Origin: Mastigamoeba balamuthi
Taxonomy: Eukaryota > Evosea > Mastigamoebida > Mastigamoebidae
DNA length: 64,000 nucleotides
NCBI GenBank assembly: GCA_902651635.1
Contig: CACRSC010000084.1
Location: 540,696-604,695, forward strand
Reading direction: 5' to 3'
Shown: positions 43,554 to 54,932 of the stretch, one piece after another
Position numbering within the stretch: position 1 is the first letter of the stretch
How the letters are laid out: each line of letters opens with the position of its first letter
Notes under the pieces: generated by a model
What the model saw: the letters and a program-made list of their open reading frames with translations, nothing else
The model's database searches: none
What the model was told of the DNA's origin: nothing
Made by a program: the position numbers and the translations under genes

Positions 43554-44904
43554 ATGGAGTGCCCGGTGTGCTTCGCCACTGTGCCAGCGCACGCAATCGA
43601 GCGGCATGTGGACGGGCACTTCGCCGCGCACCCCGCTGCGCAGGCACCGCGTGCGCCCGTGTCCGTGTGCTCGTCGTCTCCCCCGCAGTGCGACGACGAC
43701 GACGGCGGCGCGCCCGGACCCGAAAGACGCCGCGCGCGGGGCCGCAGGGCGCAGGGCCACCAGTCCTCCGACGTCCCTGACGCCATCTGCTTCTCGCGCA
43801 CACGAGGTTCCACTCCGACATAACCGAAATCCCCAACGTGTGGGGGAGATATCTAATCAACTGATTTGCTTGATAAATCCAGAAATAGGGGAAATAGGAT
43901 CTATTCCGATCCACAATAAACGAGGGAAAGCCCTTAGGGGGCAGAAATTTATAGGGGGAGGGTGCTGTTAAATCCAGGAATAAATAACGCCAAGTGCTCA
44001 CAGTGCAAGTGCACTCTTTGCCCGCAGGTGCGTCGGAGATGCTGAGGGAGTGCATCGCACAGGCACCGCTGCTCAGAAATCCTGTAGTTTCGTTCTACGT
44101 GTGCAGCAACACGGGTACGCACGCGCACGCACACGGGATGGGGTGCCTTTGCTCCCCAACACTCAGGTCTCCCCCGGCTGCCTGTGCCGCCTCGCTCGGC
44201 GCGGCCCTGTGCCAGACCTGTTCGCGACGCTGGGTGGCGACCGCGGCTGGGGCTGCGGCTACCGCAACATCCAGGTCCTCTTCTCGCACATGCTGAGCAC
44301 CGCCCCCTACAGCTCGCACCTCCGCCTCCGAGGTCAGCGCGTCCCCGCCAGCGCGCACGCGTTGGTGACCGCGTGCCCCCCCTCCCGCCTTGCAGGCGTC
44401 AGCGAGGTGCCGACGATCGGGAGGCTGCAGGAGATGATCGAGAGTGCGTGGGGGTCTGGGGAGGACGCTGCTGGGCGCGCCCACTTTGGCGGCAGGCTCG
44501 CGCACACCCGCGGCCGCATCGGCTCGCCCGAGTGCGCCGCCCTGCTGCGGAGCCTCGGCGTCGGCGTGCGGGCCGCTTCGTTCGCGCTCAGCGGCGAGGC
44601 TGGCCACGCGGAGCTCGTGCAGTGGGCGTGGAGGCACTTTGTCCAGGGCGGCAGCAGCAGCATCAGCAGCAGCAGGGCACCGCTGTACCTGCAGCACCAG
44701 GGACACTCGCGGTCCGTCGTCGGCGTGGAGAGGAGGGCCAGCGGAGAGACGGTGCTGCTCATCGCGGACCCCTCGATGAGCAAGTCCGAGGCCCAGCGGG
44801 CGCTCGTGACGCTGAGGGACGCCCGGGGGTTCAGGAGAACGGCTGCGAGCCTCAAGGCACCGCTCTACGAAATCGTCACTGTAAACGGCACGGTCAATGC
44901 ATAA
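43554..44904 (+). CDS. ZUFSP/UFSP-family cysteine peptidase (peptidase C78)
   Basis: Four exons (43554-43806, 44028-44114, 44216-44332, 44396-44904) sum to 966 nt, 321 residues. The N-terminus is a ubiquitin-binding-type zinc finger (CPVCFATV...HVDGHF). A low-complexity linker follows, then the C78 catalytic domain. It contains the nucleophile motif DRGWGCGYRNIQ, the catalytic His in LQHQGHSRSVVG and Asp in LLIADPS; all are intact. Family members are the Lys63-directed deubiquitinase ZUFSP/ZUP1 and the UFM1 peptidases. The N-terminal finger favours the ZUFSP side. The first intron (221 bp) is AT-rich. The acceptor at 44215 was chosen because it joins YVCSNT to DLFATLGGDRGWG in phase. Confidence 0.88.
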
Positions 44905-45122
44905 CTTTGCTGGGTATTGCTGCCGGCGGGCGTGCTGGTGTTGGTGTCGTGGCGTGCATGCATCGGCGTTTAGGCTCTCGAAGACGATTGTGCCGGTGTA
45001 CTTTCACGGAATATCCCCCTGCGTGAATATTCTAGATACGAGTATCGGGGATTCAATTGAGTTTTCATTCACTGTATTGCCTTCAGAGACAACTCGGCTC
45101 TCGGCCGCTCGTGTGCCGTTCC

Positions 45123-48100
45123 ATGTCGACGCCGCGCGAGGCAACGGTCGTCGAGGAGTGCTCGCTCCTCGAGATCGCGCGGGTCCCGTACGGCGCCGGC
45201 GACACGCTGGCCGCGCTGCGCACGCGCGTCCTCTCGAGCGTCGTGCCGCGCACGTACCCCGTCCCCGTCCTCACCTCCTTCGTCTTCCTCGACCCCCGCG
45301 GCACCCCCGTGCGTCCCCGTCCCCTCGTGCCCCCTTCGCCCCCTGGAAGCGCTCAGGAGCCCGCCTGGCGCCGTGCAGGCCGGGAACGAGAGCGATGGGC
45401 GGGCGGAGAGGTACAAGCGGAGGCGCGTGGGGCACCCGCTCGTCGTGTCGCTCGCCCCCTGGGCCGCCCGCTGCGACCTCCCCGGCGCCGCCGCGCAGCT
45501 GCTCGACGCCGCGTCCTCGGCCACCGCGAGCACTCTGGGCGCCCTCATCCCGCTCGCAGCCCAATGCGCACGCTCCGTGACGTGTCACACGCGTCTCTGA
45601 CGTCACGATGACTCTCTGCTCATCCTCGCAGACGGCGGAGGAGCTGAGGGCGAGGGATGCGGTGGGGATGACGTTTGCGCACCACGTGGCCCACGTGGCG
45701 GCGAGGGAGGGCGCCGAGGAGGCGGCCGTGGGCGTGCTATGCCAGGTGGTCGCCACGGTCCCCGGGGCCACCGAGGCCCTCTGGGTGCGGGACGGCCACG
45801 GGCAGACGGCACTGCACGTCGCTGCCAATAGAGGGCTCGCCGAGGTCGTCGCGGTCCTCGCGGACTGGGCCGGGGCGCGCGAGTCGGGGTTCGTCGACGC
45901 CGTGGACATCAACGGCGACACCGCGGGCCACGTGGCCGCCGCTCGGCGCAGATCGAACATACTGGACGCTCTCCGGCAGGCCGGAGCGAACTTCGATGTC
46001 CCCAACAGGTGCTGCGCCGCCCTGTTCTTTGTATGGCGTGTGCGTTGCGTTGCGAAAAAGGCGGCGGACGGGTTTTAGGGTGATGTGCTCTGAGTCTCGC
46101 TCAATACTGGCACTCTCAGGAGCGGTTCGACCGTGTGGATGATTGCGCATGAGCTGATGCCGGAGCTCTACGACCCTGCCAGCATCGTATGGTCGCGCAC
46201 GGACGTGACCCCGGAGGAGCTCGACCTCAGGGCGATGGCCGCCGACCCTGTGGCGTTCCCTGAGCTGGGCCTGACCTACATGCACCTCGCAGCGATGGCC
46301 AGGAACGCTCGTGTGCTGGGGCTGCTGCTCCAGAACGCTGGCGGGATGGTGGAGTGCAGGGACCACAGCGGCAGGACTCCTCTTCACTGCCTCTGGGAGC
46401 GGAGGGCGCCGATGGACACGGGCTGTACTAGGCTGCTCAAGATGATGTGCAGCGAGACATCTCTTCGGGCGGTGGACTCGGCGGGGAGGACGCCGATGCT
46501 GGTGGCGCTGTGCAACTACGCCATGTGCGAGCAGATGCTCCTATACTTCTTGCAGGTAGCAGTGTCGGTGTCGGACAAAGGACTCAATGCAGTAGATACG
46601 GCGGGAGAGTGAGTCTCGCGAACTTCGGAATCGCTATCTTACATGCCCTGCCAGGACACTTCTCTCTGTGGCCGCTGCCCGCGGTATGCTGAGGGTCGTC
46701 CAGTTTCTGCTTCTGAACGGCTGCCTGGTACCATTCGGCCTGGCTCAGTGCCTGCGTCGTAAGTACAGCCCCCGGCACTCGAAGAAGGAGATCAAGTCGT
46801 TTGTCCACCAGCAGGTGACGGCCTCATTCGACGGCGCTCTGCTCACCATTTGACGCGCACACAGAGGATATACCTGGTCAACCCCGTTGTTGCTAGCCTC
46901 GCCAACAAGCACTCGGGTGACCTTCAGCTCTCTTTTTCAAGCGGACTCACGCTCGAGTGTTCCAGACGTCGCCATTCTGCTCGCCACCGCTGGCGTGAAC
47001 CCAGAGGTGCCGCGTGGGGGCGTACCCGTGGCGTGGGCCGCCGCCCGCATGGCCCTCGAGACGGGCGACTGGTCTGTGTACGAGCGCCTGATGGGGCTGA
47101 TCAAGTGCCCCGTGAACCCCAAGCGTGATGGCTGCTATCTGCTCAACTACGTGTGCTTCGTTGCCGACGACTACGAGGGCGTTAACGCTATGATGCGCTG
47201 CGGTGTTGACCGCGAGGCGTTCAGCGTCGGTAAACCGAACGAGGCCAAGTGCGGAGCTTCTCTCTCTGCCGTCACTCACGCCACCCATCAGGGTGTCGGA
47301 GAGGGCGCCTGTCTTCCTGATCGCCATTGCTGCTCGCCGAGACTCCATCTTTCATTTGTGCCTCCGAAACCGCCTCTTCTCGCGCGCGGTGCTTTCACAG
47401 GCCCTCAGAGTTGCAGCGGCGTACTCAAACGACATGGCCCTGCGCACTCTTCTGAGCCACGAGGTAATGCGCTATCGAATAACGGCCTGCGGCTTGTGAC
47501 ACGCTTCCATTACACAGGAAGAGCACCCGGAGCTTGCCGAGGTCGCATTGTCCTGCATGCCCCTTGCTGCAGCTGCGGCTGTTGCGCAGAACGTGGACAG
47601 CGTTGCTCTCCTCCTCGACACGGTGTACGCGAGGCACCCAGAGCACTTGAGCGCGCATGGAGCGCACGCCCTGAGGTCGATGCTGGAGCGCGCGCACCAC
47701 AGGCCACTGCACCCTGACCGTGCGCCCACCTCCAGCAATATGCTCTCTGAAACAAAATGCACGCAGAGTGGGACCTGCCGGAGACGGAAGCGTTCGATGC
47801 CATTGCGGGCCTCATAATTTCCCGTATGACCCCGCTGTCGTGCAATTCCGACCTGGCTAGAGCATGCCACGTGCGCCTGCCACTCCGGGCAGCTTCTTGT
47901 CTTACAGTCTCAACTAGCTTGCGTTCAAGAAGCGGTACTGGAAAATCGCTTCAGTACTCTTTGGCCTGTGCGCGGACTCGTCTCCGCTGACAGCCCACAG
48001 GCAGTGCATTCACCCGGTCAGCATTGCCACAATCGGTGGCGCTGTGGCTCTTGCTAAGGTTCCCACCCTCCACCCTCCCGCCTACCTGTGGCTGACTTTC

Positions 48101-51100
48101 TCCCCCAGGCCGTAATCGAGAAACGCGGGCCCCTGACTAGGCAGACCGTCGCCATCATCTCCAGGTTCTGGGACCTGCACACTGTTTCTTTCCTTGTGTC
48201 CGAGTTCCCTGGCGCCGTCGAGTTCATCAGGGACGTCGGAGTCCGCCACACTGCCCCCTGGGAACTCTCAGTCCTCCCGGAGCTCGCAGCCACGGGGGCA
48301 TTCACCCTGTGCCTCACGGAGCAGTCGCAGACGTCTCTCATGTCTGTCGCTGGCGGGTATGCCAACGTGCTGCAGGTTCTCAACGCTGCCGACCCTGCGG
48401 TGTCCCCACTGGGCCTCCTCGTCGCGGTCGTGTGGGGCCAGGCCGAGTGCGCGCAGGTTCTGATCAACAGAGGCATCCGGGCCACAACAGCTTCCCCTCT
48501 CCCGAACCCGCTGCTCGTGTGCCTGCACTTGCTGGCGCTAGGGAGGACCCCTGAGCCCAGGCTCGACAGGTCACCTATAAAGCACGTGGTGTCGCTGTCC
48601 GAGGCCCTGGCGACCAGCTGGCGCCGTATCGCGCTGATGCTGGTCGAGGCCGGGGCTGACGTATCGGGACAGATGAACGTCCGCGAGATGGTCCTGTGGC
48701 TCAGCGAGATCGCGAGTCGCCTTCGCAGGTGTGTCCCCGCCATGTTCGTGGATACCAATGTGTTCCTCAACTACTATGCGGGCCCCAGCGTTGAGAACCC
48801 CATCAGTGCGCCGTTCCTCGACCTCACGCGCTCCTCCTATTACTGACTGACCGCACCCGCAGCTTCCTTCTGGAGGGGGCCGGCGATCAAGGAATATCTG
48901 CAGCAGACGACTAGCCCGCTCAAGGAGGCGTGCAGGGCCGGCGACATCGACTTGGTGCAGGCCATTCTGTTGAAGCACCAGCTCGGGGCGTGCAGGGCCG
49001 GCGACCTCGACGTGGTGCAGGCCATTCTGTTGAAGCACCAGTTCGGCCCCGTCTCCCTCCGCGACTGCGTATGCGCCACAGCGTCGCTCTTTAACCTCCC
49101 TACTCATGCGCGTTGTTCAGATGAACTACGCCCTGCACAAGCCAATCGCAGGCGAGGGAGACCTGGCTTCCATCGTGAGCACTCTACTGGACAGGGGAGC
49201 CGACTTTGGCGAAGAGACGATACAACTCGCTGCCGCTGGCGGCCTCTGGGACGTCGCGGAGAGGCTCATCTGCCGCCAACCTCTTCCGTGCTCTGTGCTG
49301 CCCGAGACCTTGTGGGCCGGAGCAGCGGCCGGAAGGCTCGACTTCGTCTCCACTGCAGTGCGCAGGACGAGCTTCTCTGTCAAGAGCATCGAGACCGCAG
49401 CGAAGCTCGCGGCTGGCAGAGGACACACGCAGATCCTGGAGGCCCTGCTCCTCGCCCACAGCGGCTGGGTCTCGGGCTCCGAGGCGCTCCACGCGGCGTG
49501 CGCTGCGGGCAACATGGAGGCCGTGAGGCTGCTGCTCGGCTCGCTGGGCACAGACTGCGACGCAACAGACTCGCAGGGGCTGCGCCCCATCGTCCACGCG
49601 TGCGCCTGCGGATGCGTGGCGGCGGCGAAGGAGCTCATCTCCGTGGGGTCCTTCCTGAGCGCCGAGTGCCTCGCTGCTGCCCTGCGCAGAGGCAAAGAGG
49701 TACCTTGTGGCACATACTCTGTTGCGAGCACACACAACGAGGCTCAACACATAACGCAGGACTGTGCTCTGTGGGTCCTCAACGAGCTCAAGTACTTCCT
49801 GCCCGTCGAGCTCCCTGTGCGCAACGTGTCGCTGCTGTCGTATCCTCAGGGGACGACCGCCATCCACCTCGCGGCCTGTGGGGGCCTCGCTGTGCGTCTT
49901 TCTTGTCTGCTCTGCGACTCCCGATGCTCACACAGCAGCGCTCGGAACGCCAGGAGTTCACGAGGAAGTACTTAGAGCTCACGACGACCGGACTGTCGTC
50001 GCGGGACGCTGCGGGATACATGCCCGCGGACTACGCGTATGCGATGGGGCACAGAGGGCTGGGAAGACTCCTCGAGGCGGCGTCGCAGGTCTCGTCCTCT
50101 GTGAGGAAGTTCGCGGGGCCCGGGACCGCCGTCGCGGTCCTCTCAGCGCTGTGCGCAACGCGCATGTCGGCCGACGAGCTGCAGGAGGCCGTGGCCTTCG
50201 TTTCGGACTCTGTGGGGAGGGCAGGGGTGAGCCTGACGGCCAGCGCCCCCGACTCGAGGCTCGGCAACGCGAGGAGCCCTCTGGAGAGCGCCGTGTCAGC
50301 AAGGAACTCGCAGCTCGTGCGACAGATGCTGCAACAGAACCCCCCGACCAAGACGGACGAGTCGTCGCTGTTCGCAGCCCTCGGCCTCGCCTGCGACATG
50401 GTCTCTGTCGATGCCCTCGTCGGCGCCCTGCAGTCCATCGGCACACCGTTCACGTACCTACCCAATCGCATTTTCCAGCCCTCTCTGTGGGCTCACGACC
50501 TGTGCCACACCGCAGGAGGCCTGACTGGCTCACGGTCGTCCTCCGGTTCACCGAAGTGAACCCGGCAGGCGTCCCTGAGGCGCTGGCGCATGTCGATGCA
50601 GCAGAAGAGCTGAACGAGACCGAGCAGCAGAGCGTCACGTACGTGATCGGCTGGGCATACGCCCTGGGACAGCTTCGCACCCTACAGGCTGTCATCCGCA
50701 TCGCCGGTGCCCAGCGCGTCCGAGAGCTCGCAAACGACGTCGTCCACATACTCCCCAAGAAGGCAGTAGCGCTCCTCATTCTCTGCGGTCCGTTCGCGCG
50801 ACGGGGGACTGGGGCGATCCTCACCGCCGAGTGCGCAGGGATCATCGAGGACAGGGTCGACATGTGGGAGGTCCGCGTTGCAGAGGGTTCTGGCGAGTTA
50901 ATGTACACACACGACGCGTTCCGCACCGCCATCAACGAGATCAGCAACGGTGCACACAGTGGCGTCGTGTTCCCAGACAAGCGCTCGCTCGCCGACACTG
51001 TCGCGAGGAGACTCGAGGCGACGACGCTGCCGAGCCTGTCGCAGCGCCTGGCGCCCTTTGCGGTGCGCGTCGACTGGCCGTCGTTCAGGGCAGAGCTGCC

Positions 51101-51810
51101 CGAAGAGTTGTTCTGCGAGCTCGCGTCGGGGCTGTGCAGCGTGCCGGCCGTGCAGGCGGTGGCTGAGCCGCTGCAGGGGGTGCTGTCGGACCCCGTGATG
51201 ACAAGATCGCTGCTCCGCTGCGTGGACACGGTGCTCATGGTCCCTAACGAAATGTGGTACGCTGTCACCGAGCGGCAGCGCGTCCTGTCTTCATCTCGCT
51301 GACCGTAACAACATGCCAGCAGCAGCCGCATCGAGACAGCAGGGCGGAACCTTCGCGTGCCCGTCAAGGTGTGCTGACTCCTATTCACTGAGCTTCCTTA
51401 GTGCTGTGCTGACGGCGAGAGCTTTTTCGCAGGTCGGGCAGGGCTCTTTCGACATCGGCGACCTGTCGACGTGGCTCGAGGGCCTCCTGCACATCGAGCA
51501 GTACGCCCTCGTTACCGCTGGCGAGGGCGAGGTGCCGCACGTTCGCGAGTACGCCGAGGGCCTGCTGGGGGTCACCGGCGTCCGCGTGGAGGTCCTCTGG
51601 GAGTCGTTCGCAGGGGCCACGGAGATCGGGGCGCTGTGGACTCGCCAGAACGCGACGGACATGGTGCACAGAACATTCCTGTCTCTGCGCGGGACAGCGG
51701 ACCTGGCGACCGTGAAGCGCGTCGTGTTCTTCAAGGGAGCGAGCAGCGACTGCGGGGAGACCGGCCTCTGCGGCTTCGGGGGCCTCTGCTGCGTTTTCGC
51801 CAGCGAGTAA
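45123..51810 (+). CDS. Very large ankyrin-type repeat protein
   Basis: From the ATG at 45123 many exons with short introns can be followed to the TAA ending at 51810. Clear ankyrin repeats include DGHGQTALHVAANRGLAEVV, LTYMHLAAMARNARVLGLLL, SGRTPLHCL, AVDSAGRTPMLVAL and GTTAIHLAACGGLA. Many further repeats are degenerate alpha-alpha hairpins of the form (A/L)xxA(A/C)xxGxxxxVxxLL. A frame stop near 46853 is removed by a good intron (46815-46865 region) joining HQQ to RIYLVNPVVA, which is why I treat this as one gene rather than two. The last 160 residues (VGQGSFDIGDLSTWLEGLL onward) are not ankyrin and are unidentified. Ankyrin arrays mediate protein binding; no enzyme domain was seen. Exon borders in 47.5-48.1 kb and 49.7-50.5 kb are unresolved. 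Confidence 0.75.
48928..49047 (+). repeat. 60-bp in-frame tandem duplication in the ankyrin gene
   Basis: Two adjacent 60-bp units, 48928-48987 and 48988-49047, differ at only a few positions. They encode the 20-residue unit ACRAGD(I/L)D(L/V)VQAILLKHQ plus linker, twice in a row. This is shorter than a normal 33-residue ankyrin repeat. Confidence 0.9.
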
Positions 51811-51994
51811 CGGTTACGTTACCTTCGTGGTATGTAAAGGCAAGAAAACCTGGGCCTCACCAGAAACTATCCATTGTTGGCAAAACAGGGTCAGCAGGTG
51901 ACATATTGTCACGAGAGGGTTGGGTTCTCGCGATGTAGAGCTGTCAGGCATTGTGGGATCTCATGGTCCGTCATTCGCTCCTATTGGGTGACGG

Positions 51995-53281
51995 TCACTT
52001 AGTGCACTGTGTGTAGGTCTGCCACTCGTCCTTGACGGCAGGTGCAATGACAGGGCTCTTTCTCACGGGCTGGATGAAGAGGGAGTTTGAGGCCACGGCG
52101 TTCTCGTCCTGCTCAGCGAGCTCCGCGAGGAGGGCCCGGTTGCTGATGTGCCTCGGGGCCACATCGAGCTGGGCCTGGAGGCGCATGGCCAGCGCCTCGC
52201 TCTGCTGGGCCTTGGCGGCGAACTCCGCGCTCCTCTTCTCCTCCGCCTTGAGCACCCTTTCGACTTGAGACAGCTTCATGCAGATGCGGCGAGCGAGTCT
52301 CTCCCCCTGCTCCACCCGTGCCATGGTTGTGTCCCTCTCGGCCACTGCTGCACTGCGAGCGTGCTCTGAGACGCTCAGGGTGCCCTTTGTCTGCGCCAGC
52401 TCGCTCGCCATATCTGCGATGTGCTGGTCGTCGTCGCTGATGCGATTGCAGAGCGCTGTGATGCGGGCTGTGGCGCAGTTGAGTTCAGCCTGCAGCGAGA
52501 CGGCCAGCTCCACGTGGCGCTTCAAGTCGGCCTCGGCCTCGGCCCTCTTGCAGCGCGCCTCCACGATCTCGGCCGCGAGGTCCTTGATCCTGGCCTCGAA
52601 CTTGGCCGCGTCCCTGGTCCTATGAGTTTCCACCTCGTTCAGGTGCTCTGTCTGCTTGCTCATCTGCGCTGTGAGGGACTCCAGGGCGATGGCCATCTCG
52701 CGGATCTGAATGCCGTCGCTCGCGGCGCGGTCGGAGAGGGCAGCGTTCTGGGCGATGGCGCGCTCGAGGTCGTTCCGGGCGTCTTGGTGGAGCTTCTTGT
52801 TGAGCTCGGACTCCTTCTCGGCCACCTTGAGTCTCTGGTTCGCGTCGGAGAGTGCCGTCTCGAGGCTCGCGATGCGCATCTCGTACTCCTTGTCGGCAGC
52901 GACCCTCTCCTGCCACTGCCCCTCGAGCATCGCGCCGATGTCCGCGATCATGTCGAGGGCGTCACGTGGCTTGTGCGGCGAGGGCTGTGCGCGGATATCA
53001 ACGTGCTTCTGATGCGCCGGGGCGTTGAGGGGTCTGCCGCGGGAGTGGGGGCCTGCGGACACGACGCCGGGCAGATCCGCTATTGAGGGCGTCGGGTCAC
53101 CGAGGGCGCACGAACGTGGGGCTTGGAGGACGTTCGTGGAGGCACCGAGGGGCGAAGACGACCCGGGGCTGTCGCAGGCCACGAGAGGCTTCGGGGAGGC
53201 GATCGGCGCGGATCCGCGGGCTACGTCCTTGGAGGTTTGTGCAGGAGAGCTGGGCAGCGGGTGGCGGTCGAGGGGCAGCAT
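51995..53281 (-). CDS. Coiled-coil protein, paralog 1
   Basis: Single-exon frame of 428 residues from the ATG at 53281 (MLPLDRH...). The first 110 residues are Pro/Ser/Ala-rich and disordered. Residues about 110-400 form a long Ala/Glu/Lys/Arg-rich coiled coil with heptads (KESELNKKLHQDARNDLERA, LKRHVELA). The C-terminus is short and basic (PVRKSPVIAPAVK). No enzyme domain is present. It is clearly homologous to the next minus-strand gene: both share the MLPLDRH start, LDMIA(D/E)xGAMLE, ESELNKKL and DLKRHVELA. The reading frame stays open upstream of this ATG, but the conserved paralog start supports 53281. Function is unknown; structural or cytoskeletal scaffolding is possible. Confidence 0.8.
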   Translation of the reverse strand: MLPLDRHPLPSSPAQTSKDVARGSAPIASPKPLVACDSPGSSSPLGASTNVLQAPRSCALGDPTPSIADLPGVVSAGPHSRGRPLNAPAHQKHVDIRAQPSPHKPRDALDMIADIGAMLEGQWQERVAADKEYEMRIASLETALSDANQRLKVAEKESELNKKLHQDARNDLERAIAQNAALSDRAASDGIQIREMAIALESLTAQMSKQTEHLNEVETHRTRDAAKFEARIKDLAAEIVEARCKRAEAEADLKRHVELAVSLQAELNCATARITALCNRISDDDQHIADMASELAQTKGTLSVSEHARSAAVAERDTTMARVEQGERLARRICMKLSQVERVLKAEEKRSAEFAAKAQQSEALAMRLQAQLDVAPRHISNRALLAELAEQDENAVASNSLFIQPVRKSPVIAPAVKDEWQTYTQCTK

Positions 53282-53867
53282 GATGGCAGCGCGATCTCCT
53301 TCGCGGGATGATCTAAAGGGCGATGAGAGCGAGCAACGATCAGATAATGAAGCGAGACAGCGCTTTAATTGGCGCGCGATGGGAGCCCACTCTTGGAGCG
53401 AAAAATCCCTTGGAGTTTTCAATTGCGTGAGATCACAATCTCTGCTGAGTGATGACAAATCTGATAGAAAATCGAAAATTGCATCGTTTCCCGTTCGATG
53501 ATAAATCTGATAACCGGACAGACACCGCCGGGCGTCCCACGCTCCCTGTTGATGGCCCGTGCCGCCTTGCATGGGCCGCACCGAACTCGTGCTCCGCGAT
53601 CTCTGCCTGATGGGGCAAGGCCTATTCTTGACCTCTCGGTTCGCCCCGCTGTACATAGGTGGAGCTCGACTGCGTTCACCTGGAGATGAAGGGCGAGCGC
53701 TGGAAATTCGCTCCGATATACTCGGCAACACCATTGACATCTTGCTTCTCCCAAATTGTGCTGCGCGTAACAATTGGAACTCCATGTATCATTCTTCATT
53801 GATTGGTTGTGACTATCCACTTCGATGGCCTGCCCTCTACAACGTCACATTCCTTTCTCATGGTGTG

Positions 53868-54932
53868 TCACTTGCTGTGAAACCCGCTCCCGTTGCTGTG
53901 ATACCCGTCCCCGCTGGAAGGCAGCCTCGTGATGTACTGCGGGTAGGTGGGGTACTGAAGCCCCATCTTGAAGGCCGTTGCCGCGGGCAGGCTCCTCCTG
54001 ACTGGCTGGCTCATGTTCACCGCCTTCGCGTTCTCGTCCTGGCCAGCAGCGGGCTTCGGGAAGAGGCCGTAGCTGCTGATCTTCTTGGTGGCCGCCTCGA
54101 GCTGGATCTGGAGCCGACGGACCAGCGCCTCGGCCTGGTGGGCCCTGTTGAAGAACTCCTCGTACTTCTCCTCCTCGGTCTCGAGAGCCTTCTCGGTGCC
54201 GAGCAGCCTGAAGCTCGCGCGGCGAGCGTCAGCCACTGCGGTTTCGCGGGCCTTCTCCGAGACGTCGAGGGCGCTCTTGGTCTTCGTCAGCTCGCTCGAC
54301 ATCTCCGCGATGCGCTTGTCGTCGTCGCGGATCCGGTCCGAGAGCTCCGCCCGCAGCAAGTCGGCCAGCTCCACGTGGCGCTTCAGGTCGGTCTCGGTCT
54401 CGGACATCTTGCAGCGCGCCTCCTCGACCTCGGTCGCCAGGTCCTTGATCCTCGCCTCGTACGTGGTCGCGTCCCTGGCCCTCTGGGCCTCAGCCTCGCT
54501 CAGGAGCTCCGCCTGCCTCTGCACCTCCACGTGGAGGGACTCGAGGGCGCTGGTCAACTGGCAGATCTCGGCACGGTCTGTGGGAGCAGCGACAGGGGCC
54601 GCGTTGAGCTTGAGATCGTTCTGGGCGTCGACGAGGAGCTTCTTGTTGAGCTCGGACTCCTCCTCGGCCGCCTCGAGCCTCAGGTTCGCGTCGAAGAGTG
54701 CCGACTCGAGGTCCGCGATGCGCTTCTCGTACTCCTTGTTGGCAGCCACCCTCCCCTGAAACTGGGTCTCGAGCATCGCGCCGAGTTCTGCGATCATGTC
54801 GAGCGAGTCCAGGGGCATGTGCGACGACGCGACGAGGAGATCATCGCGATAGGGCTGGGCCGCCGTTGACGAAGGCGTCGAGGCATCGGGCTGGGGCGTG
54901 CGGGACTGCGAGTGGCGGTCGAGAGGCAGCAT
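53868..54932 (-). CDS. Coiled-coil protein, paralog 2
   Basis: Single-exon frame of 354 residues from the ATG at 54932 (MLPLDRHSQSRTPQ). The N-terminal disordered part is shorter than in paralog 1. The coiled coil (about 40-300) aligns along its length with paralog 1. The tail is different: an aromatic/Gly/Ser-rich end (YPTYPQYITRLPSSGDGYHS). The two genes are head-to-tail about 590 bp apart, consistent with tandem duplication followed by divergence of both ends. Function unknown. Confidence 0.8.
   Translation of the reverse strand: MLPLDRHSQSRTPQPDASTPSSTAAQPYRDDLLVASSHMPLDSLDMIAELGAMLETQFQGRVAANKEYEKRIADLESALFDANLRLEAAEEESELNKKLLVDAQNDLKLNAAPVAAPTDRAEICQLTSALESLHVEVQRQAELLSEAEAQRARDATTYEARIKDLATEVEEARCKMSETETDLKRHVELADLLRAELSDRIRDDDKRIAEMSSELTKTKSALDVSEKARETAVADARRASFRLLGTEKALETEEEKYEEFFNRAHQAEALVRRLQIQLEAATKKISSYGLFPKPAAGQDENAKAVNMSQPVRRSLPAATAFKMGLQYPTYPQYITRLPSSGDGYHSNGSGFHSK

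Noticed and set aside
46800-46870. Possible boundary between two ankyrin genes
   Set aside because: The frame stop is removed by a well-formed intron that restores ankyrin-like sequence in phase, so one gene is the simpler reading.
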